NCBI RefSeq assembly: GCF_037392515.1
Contig: NC_090291.1
Coordinates: 29,250,001-29,314,000, forward strand
DNA length: 64,000 nt
Direction: 5' to 3'
Source of the DNA: Haliotis asinina
Lineage: Eukaryota; Mollusca; Gastropoda; Lepetellida; Haliotidae
In this document: in pieces, positions 50,975 to 62,872 of the stretch
How positions within the stretch are numbered: the stretch's first letter is position 1
How the letters are laid out: the number at the start of each line of letters is the position of its first letter
The notes under the pieces: model-generated
Told to the model about the DNA's origin: nothing
Databases searched by the model: none
The model's input: the letters and a program-made list of their open reading frames with translations, nothing else
Position numbers and translations under genes: made by a program

Positions 50975-51190
50975 CCGACCCGTGAAGGTACGGTTGGAAG
51001 TGGCCTTCAGTAAAGCATGCTTGTCGTCAGAGGCAACAAATGGGATCGACTGGTCAAGCTCGCTGACGTGGTTAACACACGTCATCGTATCCCAGTTACT
51101 TGTATCTATGCTCATACTACTGATCACTGGATATATAGCTCCGTATAGCTAGAATGTGCCTGAGTAAAACTAAACGAACTCTCTCACCAT
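50975..51190 (+). repeat. SINE (family 2)
   Basis: GACCCGTGAAGGTACGGTTG, GGATCGACTGGTCAAGCTCG, CTGATCACTGG, with tail CTGAGTAAAACTAAACGAAC. It carries an internal deletion of the doubled AAGGCGACTA core. Confidence 0.75.
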
Positions 51191-51597
51191 CCGATCTACA
51201 AGGTCACCTCTTTCAACATGGGAATGGGTTGTTGGGGGGCAGTTATAAGCCGGAATCTCCTAAGGATTCACTGGCATATCAACAGTCAGACTATTTGTGT
51301 TCACTGCTGGTAGTTCCTTGAGAGCTGACATGTCAGACTTGGACAACACTTGATATCCCTGGTCAGCATGTTGATGTCTTAATTGTAAACGTTTCTTGGT
51401 CGTTGTATGATATCGCTGAGAGAGACATTGCACAACATAGGAGTCATAACAATATGACGGAGCGTCATGATTCAACTAAGGTACCATGCCACGCGAAAGC
51501 AACCTGTTGTTAACGAGCAGGCTCCATGCCACACACTACAGCATTTAACAAAGCGAAACGGGGCAGGCATATGATAAAGTAATGGACACGATTGCAT

Positions 51598-52955
51598 CAT
51601 TCAGTAGGCCGAAACGGGGCACTTTGACACGTTACAGCATTCAGGATACGGTAAAGGGGACCTATGGCATGTTACAGCATTCAGGATACGGTAGAGGGGA
51701 CCTATGACACGTTATAGCATTCAGGATACGGTAAAGGGGACCTATGACAGGTTACAGCATTCAGCATACGGTGAAGGGGACCTATGGCACGTTACAGCAT
51801 TCAGGATACGGTAGAGGGGCGCTATGAAACGCCACAGTATTCAGGGTACGGTGAAGGGGACCTATGACACGTTATAGCATTCAGCATACGGTGAAGGGGA
51901 CCTATGACACGTTACAGCATTCAGGATACGGTGAAGGGGATCTATGACACGTTACAGCATTCAGCATACGGTAGAAGGGACATTATAACACACTACAGTA
52001 TTCAGGTCACAGTAACAAGGCATTATGACACACAACAGCATTCAAGATACGGTAAAGGGGACCTATGACACGTTACAGCATTCAGGATACGGTGAAGGGG
52101 ACCTATGACACGTTACAGCATTCAGGATACGGTGAAGGGGATCTATGACACGTTACAGCATTCAGCATACGGTAGAAGGGACATTATAACACACTACAGT
52201 ATTCAGGTCACAGTAACAAGGCATTATGACACACAACAGCATTCAAGATACGGTAAAGGGGACCTATGACACGTTACAGCATTCAGGATACGGTGAAGGG
52301 GACCTATGACACGTTACAGCATTCAGCATACGGTAGAAGGGGCATTATAACACACTACAGTATTCAGGTCACAGTAACAAGGCATTATGACACGCAACAG
52401 CATTCAAGATACGGTAAAGGGGACCTATGACATGTTACAGTATTCAGGATACGGTAGAGGGGGCCCATGACACGTTACAGCATTCAGCATACGGTAGAGG
52501 GGCACTATGGCAGGCCAGAGTATTCAGAATACAGTAAAGGGACACTATGACACGATACAGCATTCAGGAGAGGGTGAAGGGGACCTATGACACGTTACAG
52601 CATTCAGGATACGGTAAAGGGACCCATGACACTGGACAGCATTCATGATACGGTAAAGGGACCCATGACACTGGACAGCATTCAGGATACCGTGAAAGGG
52701 ATTTATGACACGCTACGGCATTCAGGATACGGTAAAATAGGCACTATGACACACAACAGTATTCTGTATACGGTGAAGGGGACCTATGACACTCTACAGC
52801 ATTCAGGATGCGGTAAAGGGGACCCATGACACATTATAGCATTTAGGATACGGTAGAGGGGCACTGTGACACGCCATAGTATTCAGGACACGGTAAAATG
52901 TGCACTATGGCACACTACAGATGCGGTAAGGGGAACTATGGCACACTACAGATGT
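51598..52955. repeat. 40-bp minisatellite, about 33 units
   Basis: Consensus unit CATTCAGGATACGGTAAAGG plus GGACCTATGACACGTTACAG. Nested higher-order repeats: a variant CACAGTAACAAGGCATTATG recurs at 52,008, 52,209 and 52,370, about 200 and 160 bp apart (five and four units). Confidence 0.92.
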
Positions 52956-53690
52956 AACACACATCTTGAGCTGTTAAACAACACGAACCTCTGTTTGATG
53001 AATTGAAATTCACATCCTTGTAGAACAACTACTTGAGGTAGGGCATACACACATAACCTGGCTGATGCTACCAAGGAGAGACTACGAAATCAAGATGACA
53101 CATATTTACTTATTTAATCCAAATATTTTTTAAAAATACCACGTTTACATGAGCACATTTGCATACATGGACAAATTTACACACGTGTGTTTATATACTC
53201 ATGCTTGCAAAGGTGTGCATGTAAACGCACTTGTCTACTCACATGTGCACAGTTACGCTCGGAGTAAATTTGCTGCAAGAGCAAAAGTATCTATGAACAT
53301 TTGTAAATTTGCACCCTTTGTGTCCATGTAAAGTATACAAGATACAATGGCATCTTTGTGGTCCTCATCAAGGCGTTCCCTCTCTTGAGTTGAATCCTAA
53401 TGCAGATAGGGGCTCATCACAGAGAAGGTCAAATGTAGTTTCAGAATTTGGAAATTTTCAATGTATTCATTCTCCGAAAAATAAATCATTTTGACCGTGT
53501 TTTTCTATCAGTGACTTGATCTTGCTTACTCCAAACATCTCTGTGGTTTCATAAAGCCAAAGTAAGTGTCCGAGTTCAGACGTGTAGGAAGTAAGAAACA
53601 AATTCTTCGAATCGTAATCCGCTTAATTAGCTGGTCATATTTGGATGAGCTTCAGATATCTCGGACAAGTGTATACGACAGATAGTGTTT
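52956..53690. other. Spacer between two 40-bp arrays
   Basis: Unique AT-rich sequence with no gene signal. Confidence 0.4.
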
Positions 53691-54645
53691 CACGCTACAA
53701 CATTCAGAACACGGTACCGGGGCACTATGACACGCTACAACATTCAGAACACGTAATTTGGCACCAAGACACGCTACATCATTCAGAACACGGTACCGGA
53801 GCACTATGACACGCTACAACATTCAGAACACGGTACCGGAGCACTGTGACATGCTACAACATTCAGAACACGGTAATGGGGCACTATGACACGCTACAAC
53901 ATTCAGAACACGATAATGGGGCATTATAACACGCTACAACATTCAGAACACGGTAATGGGGCACTATGACATGCTACATCATTCAGAACACGGTAACGGG
54001 GCACTATGACACGTTACAACATTCAGAACACGGTAATGGGGCACTATGACACGCTACAACATTCAGAACACGGTAACGGGGCACTATGACACGCTACAAC
54101 ATTCAGAACACGGTAATGGGGCACTATGACACGTTACAACATTCAGAACACGTAACGAGGCACTATGACATGCTACAACATTCAGAACACGGTAATGGGG
54201 CATTATGACACGCTACAACATTCAGAACACGGTAATGGGGCACTATGGCACGCTACATCATTCAGAACACGGTAATGGGGCACTATGACACGCTACAACA
54301 TTCAGAACACGGTAATGGGGCACTATGGCACGCTACATCATTCAGAACACGGTAACGGGGCACTATGACAAGCTACAACATTCAGAACACGGTAACGGGG
54401 CACTATGACACGCTACAACATTCAGAACACGGTAATGGGGCACTATGGCACGCTACATCATTCAGAACACGGTAATGGGGCACTATGACACGCTACAACA
54501 TTCAGAACACGGTAATGGGGCACTATGGCACGCTACAACATTCAGAACACGTAACGGGGCACTATGACACGCTACAACATTCAGAACACGGTAATGGGGC
54601 ACTATGACACGTTACATCATTCAGAACACGTAATGGGGCACTATG
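53691..54645. repeat. 40-bp minisatellite, about 24 units (related to preceding array)
   Basis: Consensus CATTCAGAACACGGTAATGG plus GGCACTATGACACGCTACAA, the same period and register as 51,598-52,955 and about 80% alike. More homogeneous than the first array. Confidence 0.92.
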
Positions 54646-54776
54646 ACACCACGCAAGATCCGGGTTCGATTGTTATGGATACAATAAGTGAAGCCTATTT
54701 CTGGTGTCCACCGCCGCTGGAACATTAGTAAAAGAGGCGTAAAACTAAATTCACTCACTCACTCTCTCACTCACTC
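54646..54776 (+). repeat. tRNA-headed SINE (family 1), 5' truncated
   Basis: AAGATCCGGGTTCGATTGTT, TATTTCTGGTGTCCACCGCC, AGAGGCGTAAAACTAAATTC and a CACTCACTC tail. It directly abuts the minisatellite. Confidence 0.8.
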
Positions 54777-56140
54777 CATGCTACACCACTACATTTCTGA
54801 CACAATCATGAGAGTCTTTAAAACAGACAGCCAGGCTTTCAGCATCCATGAGACGATACCGCATCTTTAGTACCTTTCACCAGTCCATGGCGGTGGACAC
54901 TGTGGACATCACGAATATCGTTTGAGTGTTTGTTCATCACTCCTTCGTCAGACATTAGTCACTGTAGGCTGCTCTGGCGGATCCAACTATAAACTTGATA
55001 TCCCGGATTTGCTCAAATACTCCACGTGTTTGTTTGTGCTTCTTTTACAGGGTTTTATGTAATTTCTTCGTGAAACATCCTGGATTCCTCAGCAGGAATG
55101 ACCTTTGTTTGTGGAACAAGGCCTTCCCACAATGCCTCGACCATTGTGGAATACTGTCGAACTGAAAATCTTGGACTCACTTGATTCGTGCCACTGAGTC
55201 TTACCTTGGTCAACTTTGTCGGTTAATTCGATGCAGGACCACTCATTGCATTTACTTTCACATCTTATCTCGTAGTCTCCATGAGCTCTTTCACCTTGTT
55301 TGACAAAGGAACTCACCACTGTGATTTGCCGAGCAGTCACCGTTATTCCGATGGGCTCTCCCACCACATTGACACGTTGTTGTTTTGAGGAGCAATCTCA
55401 AATTCACTCACCTCTTTCATAATAATAATGATGATGATGAGCATTAATAAAGCCCTGTATCCATCCACATGGTGCATGTTCAAACCGAATAAAATCAGAA
55501 GAACGTTATGAAATAATAGTATGAACTAAACCTGTTTGAGTAATGGCCTGAAATAAGGCTTATGAATAACAGCTGGAGATAATGTCTATGACTTAAAGTC
55601 CATGATTAGCAGGGTCAAATACTGTCCTGAGTTTGGGTTTGCATACAGTTAATGATATGAGCTATCTCATCTACTTGATGAGTTCACTCACCAAATTTAT
55701 GAGCTGTCTCATCACCTTTGGGAATTTACTCGTGAGTACGTGCGTATGTATGAGTGCGCGCATGCGGGCGTGTGTTTATGTGTGCGAGCATGATCGCGAT
55801 ATGAGCGTGTGTGTACGTGTGAGCATGTATGTTCGTCGGAGGTATGTTCTTATTTATTCTACACCAGTAGGTTCGGGTAGATTTTGGATGCACTGATTAA
55901 CGAGCAAAGAGTAAACAAAGGTTGCGTTCAGATTCGCCACCTCCTCTGTTACAGCGAGCTTGCCCACATCTTGAAACTGACACACGAGGTTAGCACACTT
56001 GACATTAGTAACGCATTACAAGTACGAGCGGTCATACCGACGTGATTCACACACCTACGTGCTTGCTAGATATGACCAATGGCTAGAGAGCTGACCGCTG
56101 ACACTGTGTACACAAATTGCGCAGCTTCCTGTCGCAATAG
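54777..56140. other. No confident gene; one 92-codon minus-strand frame
   Basis: The frame 55,089-55,367 (minus) reads GDYEIRCESKCNEWSCIELT and shows a cysteine pattern, but I cannot tie it to a family and it has no splice context. The 55,740-55,830 stretch is GT/GC-rich low complexity. Confidence 0.3.
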
Positions 56141-56149
56141 CATCCCTCA

Positions 56150-56340
56150 AAAATTCTGATTGGATGAAAACAGAACCGCCATGTTGATTGGCGATACGCT
56201 GTTCGAATGACTGTTCTCCATCCTAGTCGACCTTGTGTCCCGTCACTCTACAATAGCTGCAGGAAACTGACACTTAAAGCTTGTATACATAAATACAGCC
56301 TGAGGACAAGCATGTCGACAGGATCAACAATAGGTAAGCG
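56150..56340 (+). promoter_or_regulatory. Candidate promoter and 5' exon, perhaps of the LRR gene
   Basis: Two inverted CCAAT boxes (ATTGG at about 56,159 and 56,198), a TATACATAAATA about 85 bp further on (56,286), then an ATG (56,314) and a strong donor CAATAG|GTAAGC (56,333). The next plausible acceptor on this strand with a gene behind it is TTTTCAG at 59,818. If joined, the short upstream ATG would be out of frame with the LRR protein, so it would act as a small upstream frame. Inference only. Confidence 0.3.
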
Positions 56341-57080
56341 CCTGAACAAGGTTCTTCTTGTGTAAATTTGTGTAAAATAGGTTCTTATGTAGTGTGACTT
56401 GCACAACAACATATGTATAATTATCTAGAATCTCTATATTGTGTGAAGGTCATGACTGCTATTCGACGTAATGTGGCTGTGGTCTCTATACACATTCATG
56501 TGGTCGATGTACAACGTTGTGTGGTCGTTAAAAGTCAGGTTTTGTGGTTCTAATCAATCAAATTCACAAACTGTGAAGTACCCTGCATTATTAGGTGACA
56601 TTCAGTTTGGCAGATCCCTGTTCTTTCACGTTAAAAATTTGATAATGTTACACATTTTACTTTAGGTTTGTTGGCGTTTCTAGTTTTGGTTGTTGTTGTT
56701 TTTTATTTTGTGTGTGTGTGTTGGTTTTGATTGGTTGGGGTTTTTTTTCATTTTTTATTTTTTTTATGGTTACAGTTAACCAAAGAGATTCCATATCTAA
56801 AGTTAAACGTGGGATTGAAAACGTCATTACTTCTCAATTCCTGAATTTATCCGACCTCTTTTGTCACGCATTCTTATTGTATGCCCTGTTTTTTTCAACT
56901 GCGTAATATTTACAGGGCATGCGAAATCATTATTATGCTTTTGTTTTGTATATCTATTCCCAGCAACGATTAAACGTTACGGATGCCACTGAGTAAAGAT
57001 TGGGTGTATACTGAACACCTAAAGAAACGCAAGTCTGGCTGTTTGTCAAGTTTCTAAATCGAAGACAAACAAATTTATGT

Positions 57081-57485
57081 CTAATCATTTATTCTATAGA
57101 AAACAGCTGAAAGTTGCTGTTGACATTGAATTGCGATATGTTCATACTGATCACAGTCCGTAAAATGGAGATACGCCTTCACTTGAAAAGTGACAACCTC
57201 TTTAGTAGCGCATATAGTCACCTCGAGCTTGGACACAGGCTGTGCAACATCGCCTCGGTGAGGTAGGTCACTAGGGTCTGAAAGAATGCGCGCCTCAGGC
57301 AAGTGGTTCCTTTCAAACACCAGTCTCTGTTCCAACTGTGCAGCTGTGAGTGGCTGTCTACCTGCTGCAATCTCACGTTCAGACGCTACAGACGTCTCAG
57401 AATGTTCCATGGGAGCCATATGCGTGGAAAGAGATGACCGTGGAAGAACGTTAATGCTGTCTTGAGCCATATGATCCATCGGCAC
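57081..57485 (-). other. Unassigned 134-codon open frame
   Basis: ATG-initiated on the minus strand; reads REIAAGRQPLTAAQLEQRLV and HLPEARILSDPSDLPHRGDV then a hydrophilic tail ending in TAG. Composition looks protein-like (no low complexity, Glu/Gln/Leu helix in the middle) but I do not recognise it. Could be an exon, a transposon fragment or chance. Confidence 0.25.
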
Positions 57486-57868
57486 CTTTGATGTGTGAGG
57501 GTCGTGAACGTCGCTGGAGCTGTTGATATGTCAAAACTGGCCCTACATAAGGCCGTCGGCAGTGGATTCCAGCAGCATCGACTGTGTGGCGTGTACAACA
57601 TAGAGCTCTTTTTGACACAAACCTTTATAAAGAATACCTCAGAGAGAAATGCATGCTTTCCATCCACAATCGTCGATACAGGTGTTAAAATTATGTTTTG
57701 CTGCACTGTGGGTGTGTTTGTGCAAATGTTTTGTATTGACTTCAGATTACATGACATCATCTCCTCTGGGATGACTCACTTTACCATGAACGTTCCAGAA
57801 ACATGAATGCGTACTTCATCTCATGAATGAGATTTCATTTTTTCGAAAACTTTTCGAAACACTGGTAT

Positions 57869-58215
57869 GTTGTTTTGGTCACAGACAGGCAACACAGTAA
57901 CCGTAACGGACGAGATCAAACTGCACTGGTCCGTTGTTTTGGTCAGAGAGAGACAACACAGTAGCCGTTACAGACAAGATCAAACTGCACTGGTCCGTTG
58001 TTTTGGTCACAGAGAGACAACACAGTAGCCGTTACAGACAAGATCAAACTGCACTGGTTCGTTGTTTTGGTCACAGAGAGACAACACAGTAGCCGTTACA
58101 GACGAGATCAAACTACACTGTTGTTACAGACATGGTCACATTGTATTGATCTGCCGTGTTTGTCAGCCACAGGCAACACAGTAGTCGTTACAGACAAGGT
58201 CAGGTTGTATGCACA
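57869..58215. repeat. 64-bp tandem repeat, about five units
   Basis: Unit contains GTTGTTTTGGTCACAGAGAG, ACAACACAGTAGCCGTTACA and GACAAGATCAAACTGCACTG. Starts at 57,869, 57,933, 57,997 and 58,061 are exactly 64 bp apart; the last unit is diverged. Confidence 0.9.
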
Positions 58216-59290
58216 TTCTCAGGAGGGTTTGTCCGTGGTTGGTAAAGTTACTCTGCACTCACTTGAAAGTCTAGACTGTAAGACCACGCCACTTGTAACA
58301 GTTAAATTCATTACGTTCTTTCATGTAAGACTGTTCGCCGATTAGCACTTGTCAGTGTTCGGGGCTTTTTAGCTTAAGATAGATATTTTATAAGTGTTAA
58401 GATAGGGCACGTTTGTTGTGTTGCTGTATTTCCAGTATAGCCTCCCAGAAGAGGGATTAATGTGAGGATTATAAGGAATTACCGTACATGTTGAAAAACT
58501 GAAAATAGCATAATTTCTGCACAATAATGCGTGAATACCTTGTGGCAATATTTGTACAATCGCACTGTATAGTTCCAGTGCTGTAGCATGTTTCTTAATT
58601 GAGTGATATACCTGTGATGGCGACTGCTCCTTGAAGATGGACATTCGAGGCAGACAGGAGTGAATTATATATTCTTTTACGATATCAAAGATTATCCTTG
58701 TTCCCTGGTTATATATTACCAGTTACAGGTAGACGGATGATCGCTTTATTCAACTTTCTTCATGAAAAGTATAAATAATTATTTATGACTACATATAATT
58801 GCATACGATAACAGTTGAGTGGGTCTTCGCAGTGTTTAGAGAATATTCATGAGTCTCATTATTGTCTAGGCGTAGACAAGCCCATCCTATGAATCAATTG
58901 ACAATGATTGAGAAGACCCAGATAGCTCAACGCGAGAGATATCTATCTGCGCTTCAGGTGAATCTGTTGTGCATGAATGGGTCAACGGATCAATTGTCAG
59001 TTATATGGTGTACTACCAAAGACATTATATACTTATGTCCCACAACAGATTCCGCGAACGATTAGTTGTTGATAGGTGTATGCTATTTGTCATATCTTAT
59101 GGAATGCTATCGACAATATAAAGCCAATGATTTTTTATATTGTATTGTCCTCTATAGATTCATTGTTTTAGGTCTAATCACTAGTTTTACATTCTACTCT
59201 GTGATATGTTACTTAGTTTTACTGTCCTTCGTTGACTGTTTTTTACAATGTACGTGCTATTTATCCATTTGTATTTTTATAATTAATCGT
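58216..59290. other. No gene seen
   Basis: AT-rich intergenic DNA or, if the 56.3-kb exon is real, intron of the LRR gene. Confidence 0.4.
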
Positions 59291-59346
59291 TCTCGTCACG
59301 ATATGGCTGCAATATTGCCGATGTGAGGTTAAATACTCACTCACTC
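59291..59346 (+). repeat. SINE 3' tail fragment
   Basis: CGTCACGATATGGCTGCAAT, ATTGCCGATGTGAGGTTAAA then TACTCACTCACTC. The 5' part is missing. Confidence 0.6.
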
Positions 59347-59442
59347 AATAGCCGTTTGTGGTCATACCTCCTAAAAGTTAAAACATGCATATGCATGACA
59401 TGTTACATCAGGGATTACACCTTCCCAGTAAGGTAACAGATT

Positions 59443-59516
59443 CCAGGATTCGAACCCAGACTCTCAGAGTCAGGCACGTAATCGCCATCGCACAAAGTCC
59501 ACTCAGCCACCCCTTC
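59443..59516 (-). repeat. tRNA-like sequence (SINE head or tRNA pseudogene)
   Basis: Minus strand: GGTGGCTGAGTGGAC fits box A and the D arm of a Ser/Leu-type tRNA, and GGGTTCGAATCC is a perfect box B 40 bp on. The acceptor stem does not pair, so it is not a working tRNA. Confidence 0.5.
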
Positions 59517-59811
59517 CAGAAAGAAGGAAGTCAGACACCTGGCAGTGTAGATCGTAGTTTACAAACGTAGTCAGTACTTCACTCTGAGGGATATTTTAGA
59601 AAAATGTCAGTCTGTGGAGTATCACATCTGACAGCCCAGTGACTGACATCGTGAGCACTGACGTGGATGTTTTATAAATTTTATATGACTTTTTCTTCTT
59701 CTCTGCTTGATTATAAACTGAAATAGTTCTACATAGGCGAATACATTTGCACAACTACTGCCGAAGAAGGCATACATTTTTTGATTGATATACTGTGAGG
59801 TGTATTTTATA

Positions 59812-59818
59812 TTTTCAG
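59812..59818 (+). promoter_or_regulatory. Splice acceptor before the LRR coding exon
   Basis: TTTTCAG preceded by TTTTATATT. It implies at least one upstream exon, so transcription does not start here. The in-frame GTG further upstream lies inside the putative intron. Confidence 0.6.
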
Positions 59819-59881
59819 ATGTCGAAGGAGGTGTTAGCGACTGAGATCGGAGCAATCGACAGATCGAATACATTGTCAGCG

Positions 59882-61264
59882 ATGTCGTCCCAATTCTTCC
59901 ACTTGCTAATCATTGCGTTAGTTATACAAATAACCAGTGCACATTCCAACAGCAGTGTTCCTTTGGGGTGGTCAGACATGTGTCAATCCGTCATTAAAGA
60001 TTCAAACGTAGTCATTTCCTGTCACGTGAATGTTGATGATAACTGGGATTTCAATCACTTCCGGAACTGGTCCGCCATATTAGATAACGACACTCGTGTG
60101 TCTGTAGACGTTATTTGTGAGACTGGAGCCAGTGTCTGTCTCCCCTGGCCGTACCGAGCCAGACATCTGGACACTCTGAAGGTCAAGGATTGCATAAACA
60201 GATGCTACTTCGCAGACTTCAACAGACCGGAAGTCCTGGAAATTCCTGACTCCCTGAGGATGTTTGAAGGATATGGTGTTACTGAACAGGTTAACATAAT
60301 GGATATGTTATCTGTTGACCTGAAGAGCCTCCCCCCTGATCTGGAGTGTGGACCGCTGCTCTTGGAGGTGTTCATCTACAGGAACACCTCAACAGATTTC
60401 ATTTACCCTGATGGTTTCCTGCCGAAGGGAAATGACGAGATCACCGACGATTTCGTACAAACGACGCGGGATGTGAACAAACTGAAACACACATGTAACT
60501 TTGAAAATATGACGGTCTTCGACATAAGCCAGAGACAAGATTCATCGTCTGCAAGTATTTACGCCACATGTGTAAACTCCCGCTACCCGAAGCTTACAAT
60601 GCTGAACTTCTCGTCCACGGAGATCCAGACATTTCCTTCAATTCTATTAACATGGAAAGGACTTAAACTTGAAAACCTGCAAATTCTGGATCTGTCCCAT
60701 AACAACATATCCCGTTTTGACCTCAAGGGAGGTATTCAAACTTCTGACGCACCAATCAAAGTTATAAACCTCACCTACAATTCCATTCAAACAATATCAG
60801 AGGCCGAGATGGCTTCGTTTCTGTCACCCGTTGCACACGTTGTGGACGTGAGGCATAATCCCCTGACATGCGACTGCGCCATGGCATACTTCAGTGACTT
60901 CCTTAGAAGACATCCGACACCAAAGGACGCAGGGCTGAGTCCTGACTACGAATACCTTTGGGACCTCACATGCGTTGTTCCAGTCAGCAAAAGGGGGAAG
61001 CTCATTAGCCAAATCTCAAAGAAAGCGCTATGCTACAACGATGTCGTGAATGCGGCAGCACACCAAGTGTACGTTGCAATTTTAGCTGTTGCTGTTGTCG
61101 TTCTTGTCGTCTTACTTTTAAGTGTCCTTTACAGAGATAATGTCAAATTCCTCCTTTTTCGAAACTGCCAAAATCTATGTGGTCAGTCAGACGGTTCCAA
61201 GGAAAAGATCAATGATGGACGACGCAAGGACAAATCCTTAAAATCTACCCAGGAAAAATGTTAA
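59882..61264 (+). CDS. Leucine-rich-repeat single-pass membrane protein without TIR domain
   Basis: The frame opens right after a TTTTCAG acceptor (59,818). The first ATG (59,819) would give 481 aa. I prefer the ATG at 59,882 (460 aa) because it starts a textbook signal peptide, FFHLLIIALVIQITSA (residues 5-20). The ectodomain has leucine-rich repeats, clearest at LTMLNFSSTEIQTFP (238-252), LQILDLSHNNISRFD (266-280) and IKVINLTYNSIQTIS (292-306). A C-terminal Cys cap follows (NPLTCDC, C330, C332, C364, C384), then a transmembrane helix (about 396-417) and a basic 40-residue tail. Several N-glycosylation sequons (NSS, NTS, NMT, NLT) support an extracellular domain. It resembles a Toll-like-receptor ectodomain, but there is no TIR, so a decoy, co-receptor or adhesion role is possible; function is unknown. 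Confidence 0.88.
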   Translation: MSSQFFHLLIIALVIQITSAHSNSSVPLGWSDMCQSVIKDSNVVISCHVNVDDNWDFNHFRNWSAILDNDTRVSVDVICETGASVCLPWPYRARHLDTLKVKDCINRCYFADFNRPEVLEIPDSLRMFEGYGVTEQVNIMDMLSVDLKSLPPDLECGPLLLEVFIYRNTSTDFIYPDGFLPKGNDEITDDFVQTTRDVNKLKHTCNFENMTVFDISQRQDSSSASIYATCVNSRYPKLTMLNFSSTEIQTFPSILLTWKGLKLENLQILDLSHNNISRFDLKGGIQTSDAPIKVINLTYNSIQTISEAEMASFLSPVAHVVDVRHNPLTCDCAMAYFSDFLRRHPTPKDAGLSPDYEYLWDLTCVVPVSKRGKLISQISKKALCYNDVVNAAAHQVYVAILAVAVVVLVVLLLSVLYRDNVKFLLFRNCQNLCGQSDGSKEKINDGRRKDKSLKSTQEKC

Positions 61265-61290
61265 TAGCATACATTTATCTGGAGTGTTTA

Positions 61291-61448
61291 GTATGAATTC
61301 ATTGTGCTTGACACGACTTCATGGGAAACATGTCTTTGTTTCGTATGAATTCATTGTGCCTGGCTCGACTTCATGGGGAACATGTCTTTGTTTGAATGTT
61401 AGTATGAATTCATTGTGCTTGGCTCGACTTCATGGGAAACATCTTCGC
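61291..61448 (+). repeat. Three-copy tandem repeat in the LRR gene 3' flank
   Basis: GTATGAATTCATTGTGCTTG, CTCGACTTCATGGGAAACAT at 61,291, 61,343 and 61,402 (52 and 59 bp spacing). Probably 3' UTR; the frame through it is not believable as protein. Confidence 0.85.
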
Positions 61449-62260
61449 TACGGAGACTGGAACCGATCGAGGAAAACAACGCAAGTTGTGACGAGCGAAC
61501 GATTTACCCACTGTCTAGTTCAGTTAAAGGGCAATTGTGCCACAATAGTTCAAGAAAACGTGAATTCAAAAGCACAAATGCCAATGTACCATAAAACTAC
61601 CAAAACATGTAATGGATCAGGTTCAATGATGCTATTAAGTTATATATACGTCATTATCTCAAACACTGACTGAAATACCTCACACTGACATCATGTGTCT
61701 GTTATGAATAGCTTCAATCGATTTGACCGCATGTGACTTGAGGCGCAGGATTCAGATGACCACCACTTAAAGATGATGCCTACAGACATTATTTTGTGTC
61801 CACAGCGCAGCTCGAACTCTCTGGTTTCAGAAGATGATTACGGGCTTACTTGTGGTGACAGGAAACAACAATTCAGCTGAGTTCGTTGCACGAAAATCAC
61901 CTGAATTCATTTTATGTGAAACAAAAAGTGTTACTTAATCGCTATAATGTAATCTATCGCGTATTGCTTGATGCGAACAAGAAGGACGTCCAGCAACTCT
62001 CATGTCTCTGCATTGTAACTGTAGATAAACATATGACTCCATACGGGGCACAGATGAAATGTGGCTGCACATGGGGAATGAAATGTATATGACACTTCTG
62101 TCCACTGTAATGTTTTCTTGGAGAGGAATGCTTTATCCATATGTGGACACAATCATTACCAAATGAGGGTTTTGTAGTATCATTTGAATTTTTTGAAGAA
62201 CCGTCGAGTAATTCTCACTCAGTATGTGGATGTATGTTGCGAAGTGTGCAAGTTTGTCTG
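61449..62260. other. No gene seen
   Basis: Probable 3' UTR or flank of the LRR gene; no canonical AATAAA found on the plus strand close to the stop. Confidence 0.35.
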
Positions 62261-62261
62261 T

Positions 62262-62374
62262 GACTGTCTGTTAATTTGTCAGTGTGTGTATTAGAGAGTA
62301 TGTGTGTGAGAGAGAGATCGTGTGTGTGCGTGAGTGCGTGCGTGAGTGCGTGCGTGCGTGTGTCTGTGTCTGTT
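62262..62374 (+). repeat. GT/GTGC/GA-rich low-complexity tract
   Basis: Alternating GTGTGT, GAGAGAGA and GTGCGTGC runs. Overlapping frames here (many Cys, Val, Arg) are artefacts. Confidence 0.85.
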
Positions 62375-62872
62375 TATGTGAGAACGTTGCTGGGTGTCTG
62401 TTTGTTTGTGGCTCCACTTTACTCATTGTGTTCAGCATTCACCATCCTATCCACAAGCAACACACCTCCTGCCTATTGCCACGTATCTTCTGAACCCGGA
62501 TGTTGTATGTCTGGAAGTGAGATTTCGCATGCCAACTCCCGTGTAGCCAAGACGCAAAATGAAACACATTAAGGCGTATATACATCAGCACAGAACCTGT
62601 CACTGACGTTGACTTGCGGAAAAACTTTCTTGCATATCAAAAACATATTAGCCATACATACAGCTATGAATTAATCATTGTGAGGCATAAATATTTCACA
62701 TATGACAGAAAACATTAAGTAAACTTATATCTACGCACCACTAATTCCAATGTTTGTGCAATACCAATGTAAAAGCAGTGCTTGGTTAGCATTTTAACTT
62801 AACAATACAACAATTCATTAGTGGTTGTTTTTATTTATCTAACTATACAATGAACTGCGTTTATATGTATGT

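Noticed and set aside
52587..52829. Repeat protein frame with DSIQDTVKG units
   Set aside because: Artefact of the 40-bp minisatellite; the frame drifts and stops with unit variants.
59795..59818. Upstream start for the LRR protein at 59,795
   Set aside because: That codon is GTG and lies before a TTTTCAG acceptor, so it is intronic.
62276..62572. Cys/Val/Arg-rich frames
   Set aside because: Low-complexity GT/GTGC tract.
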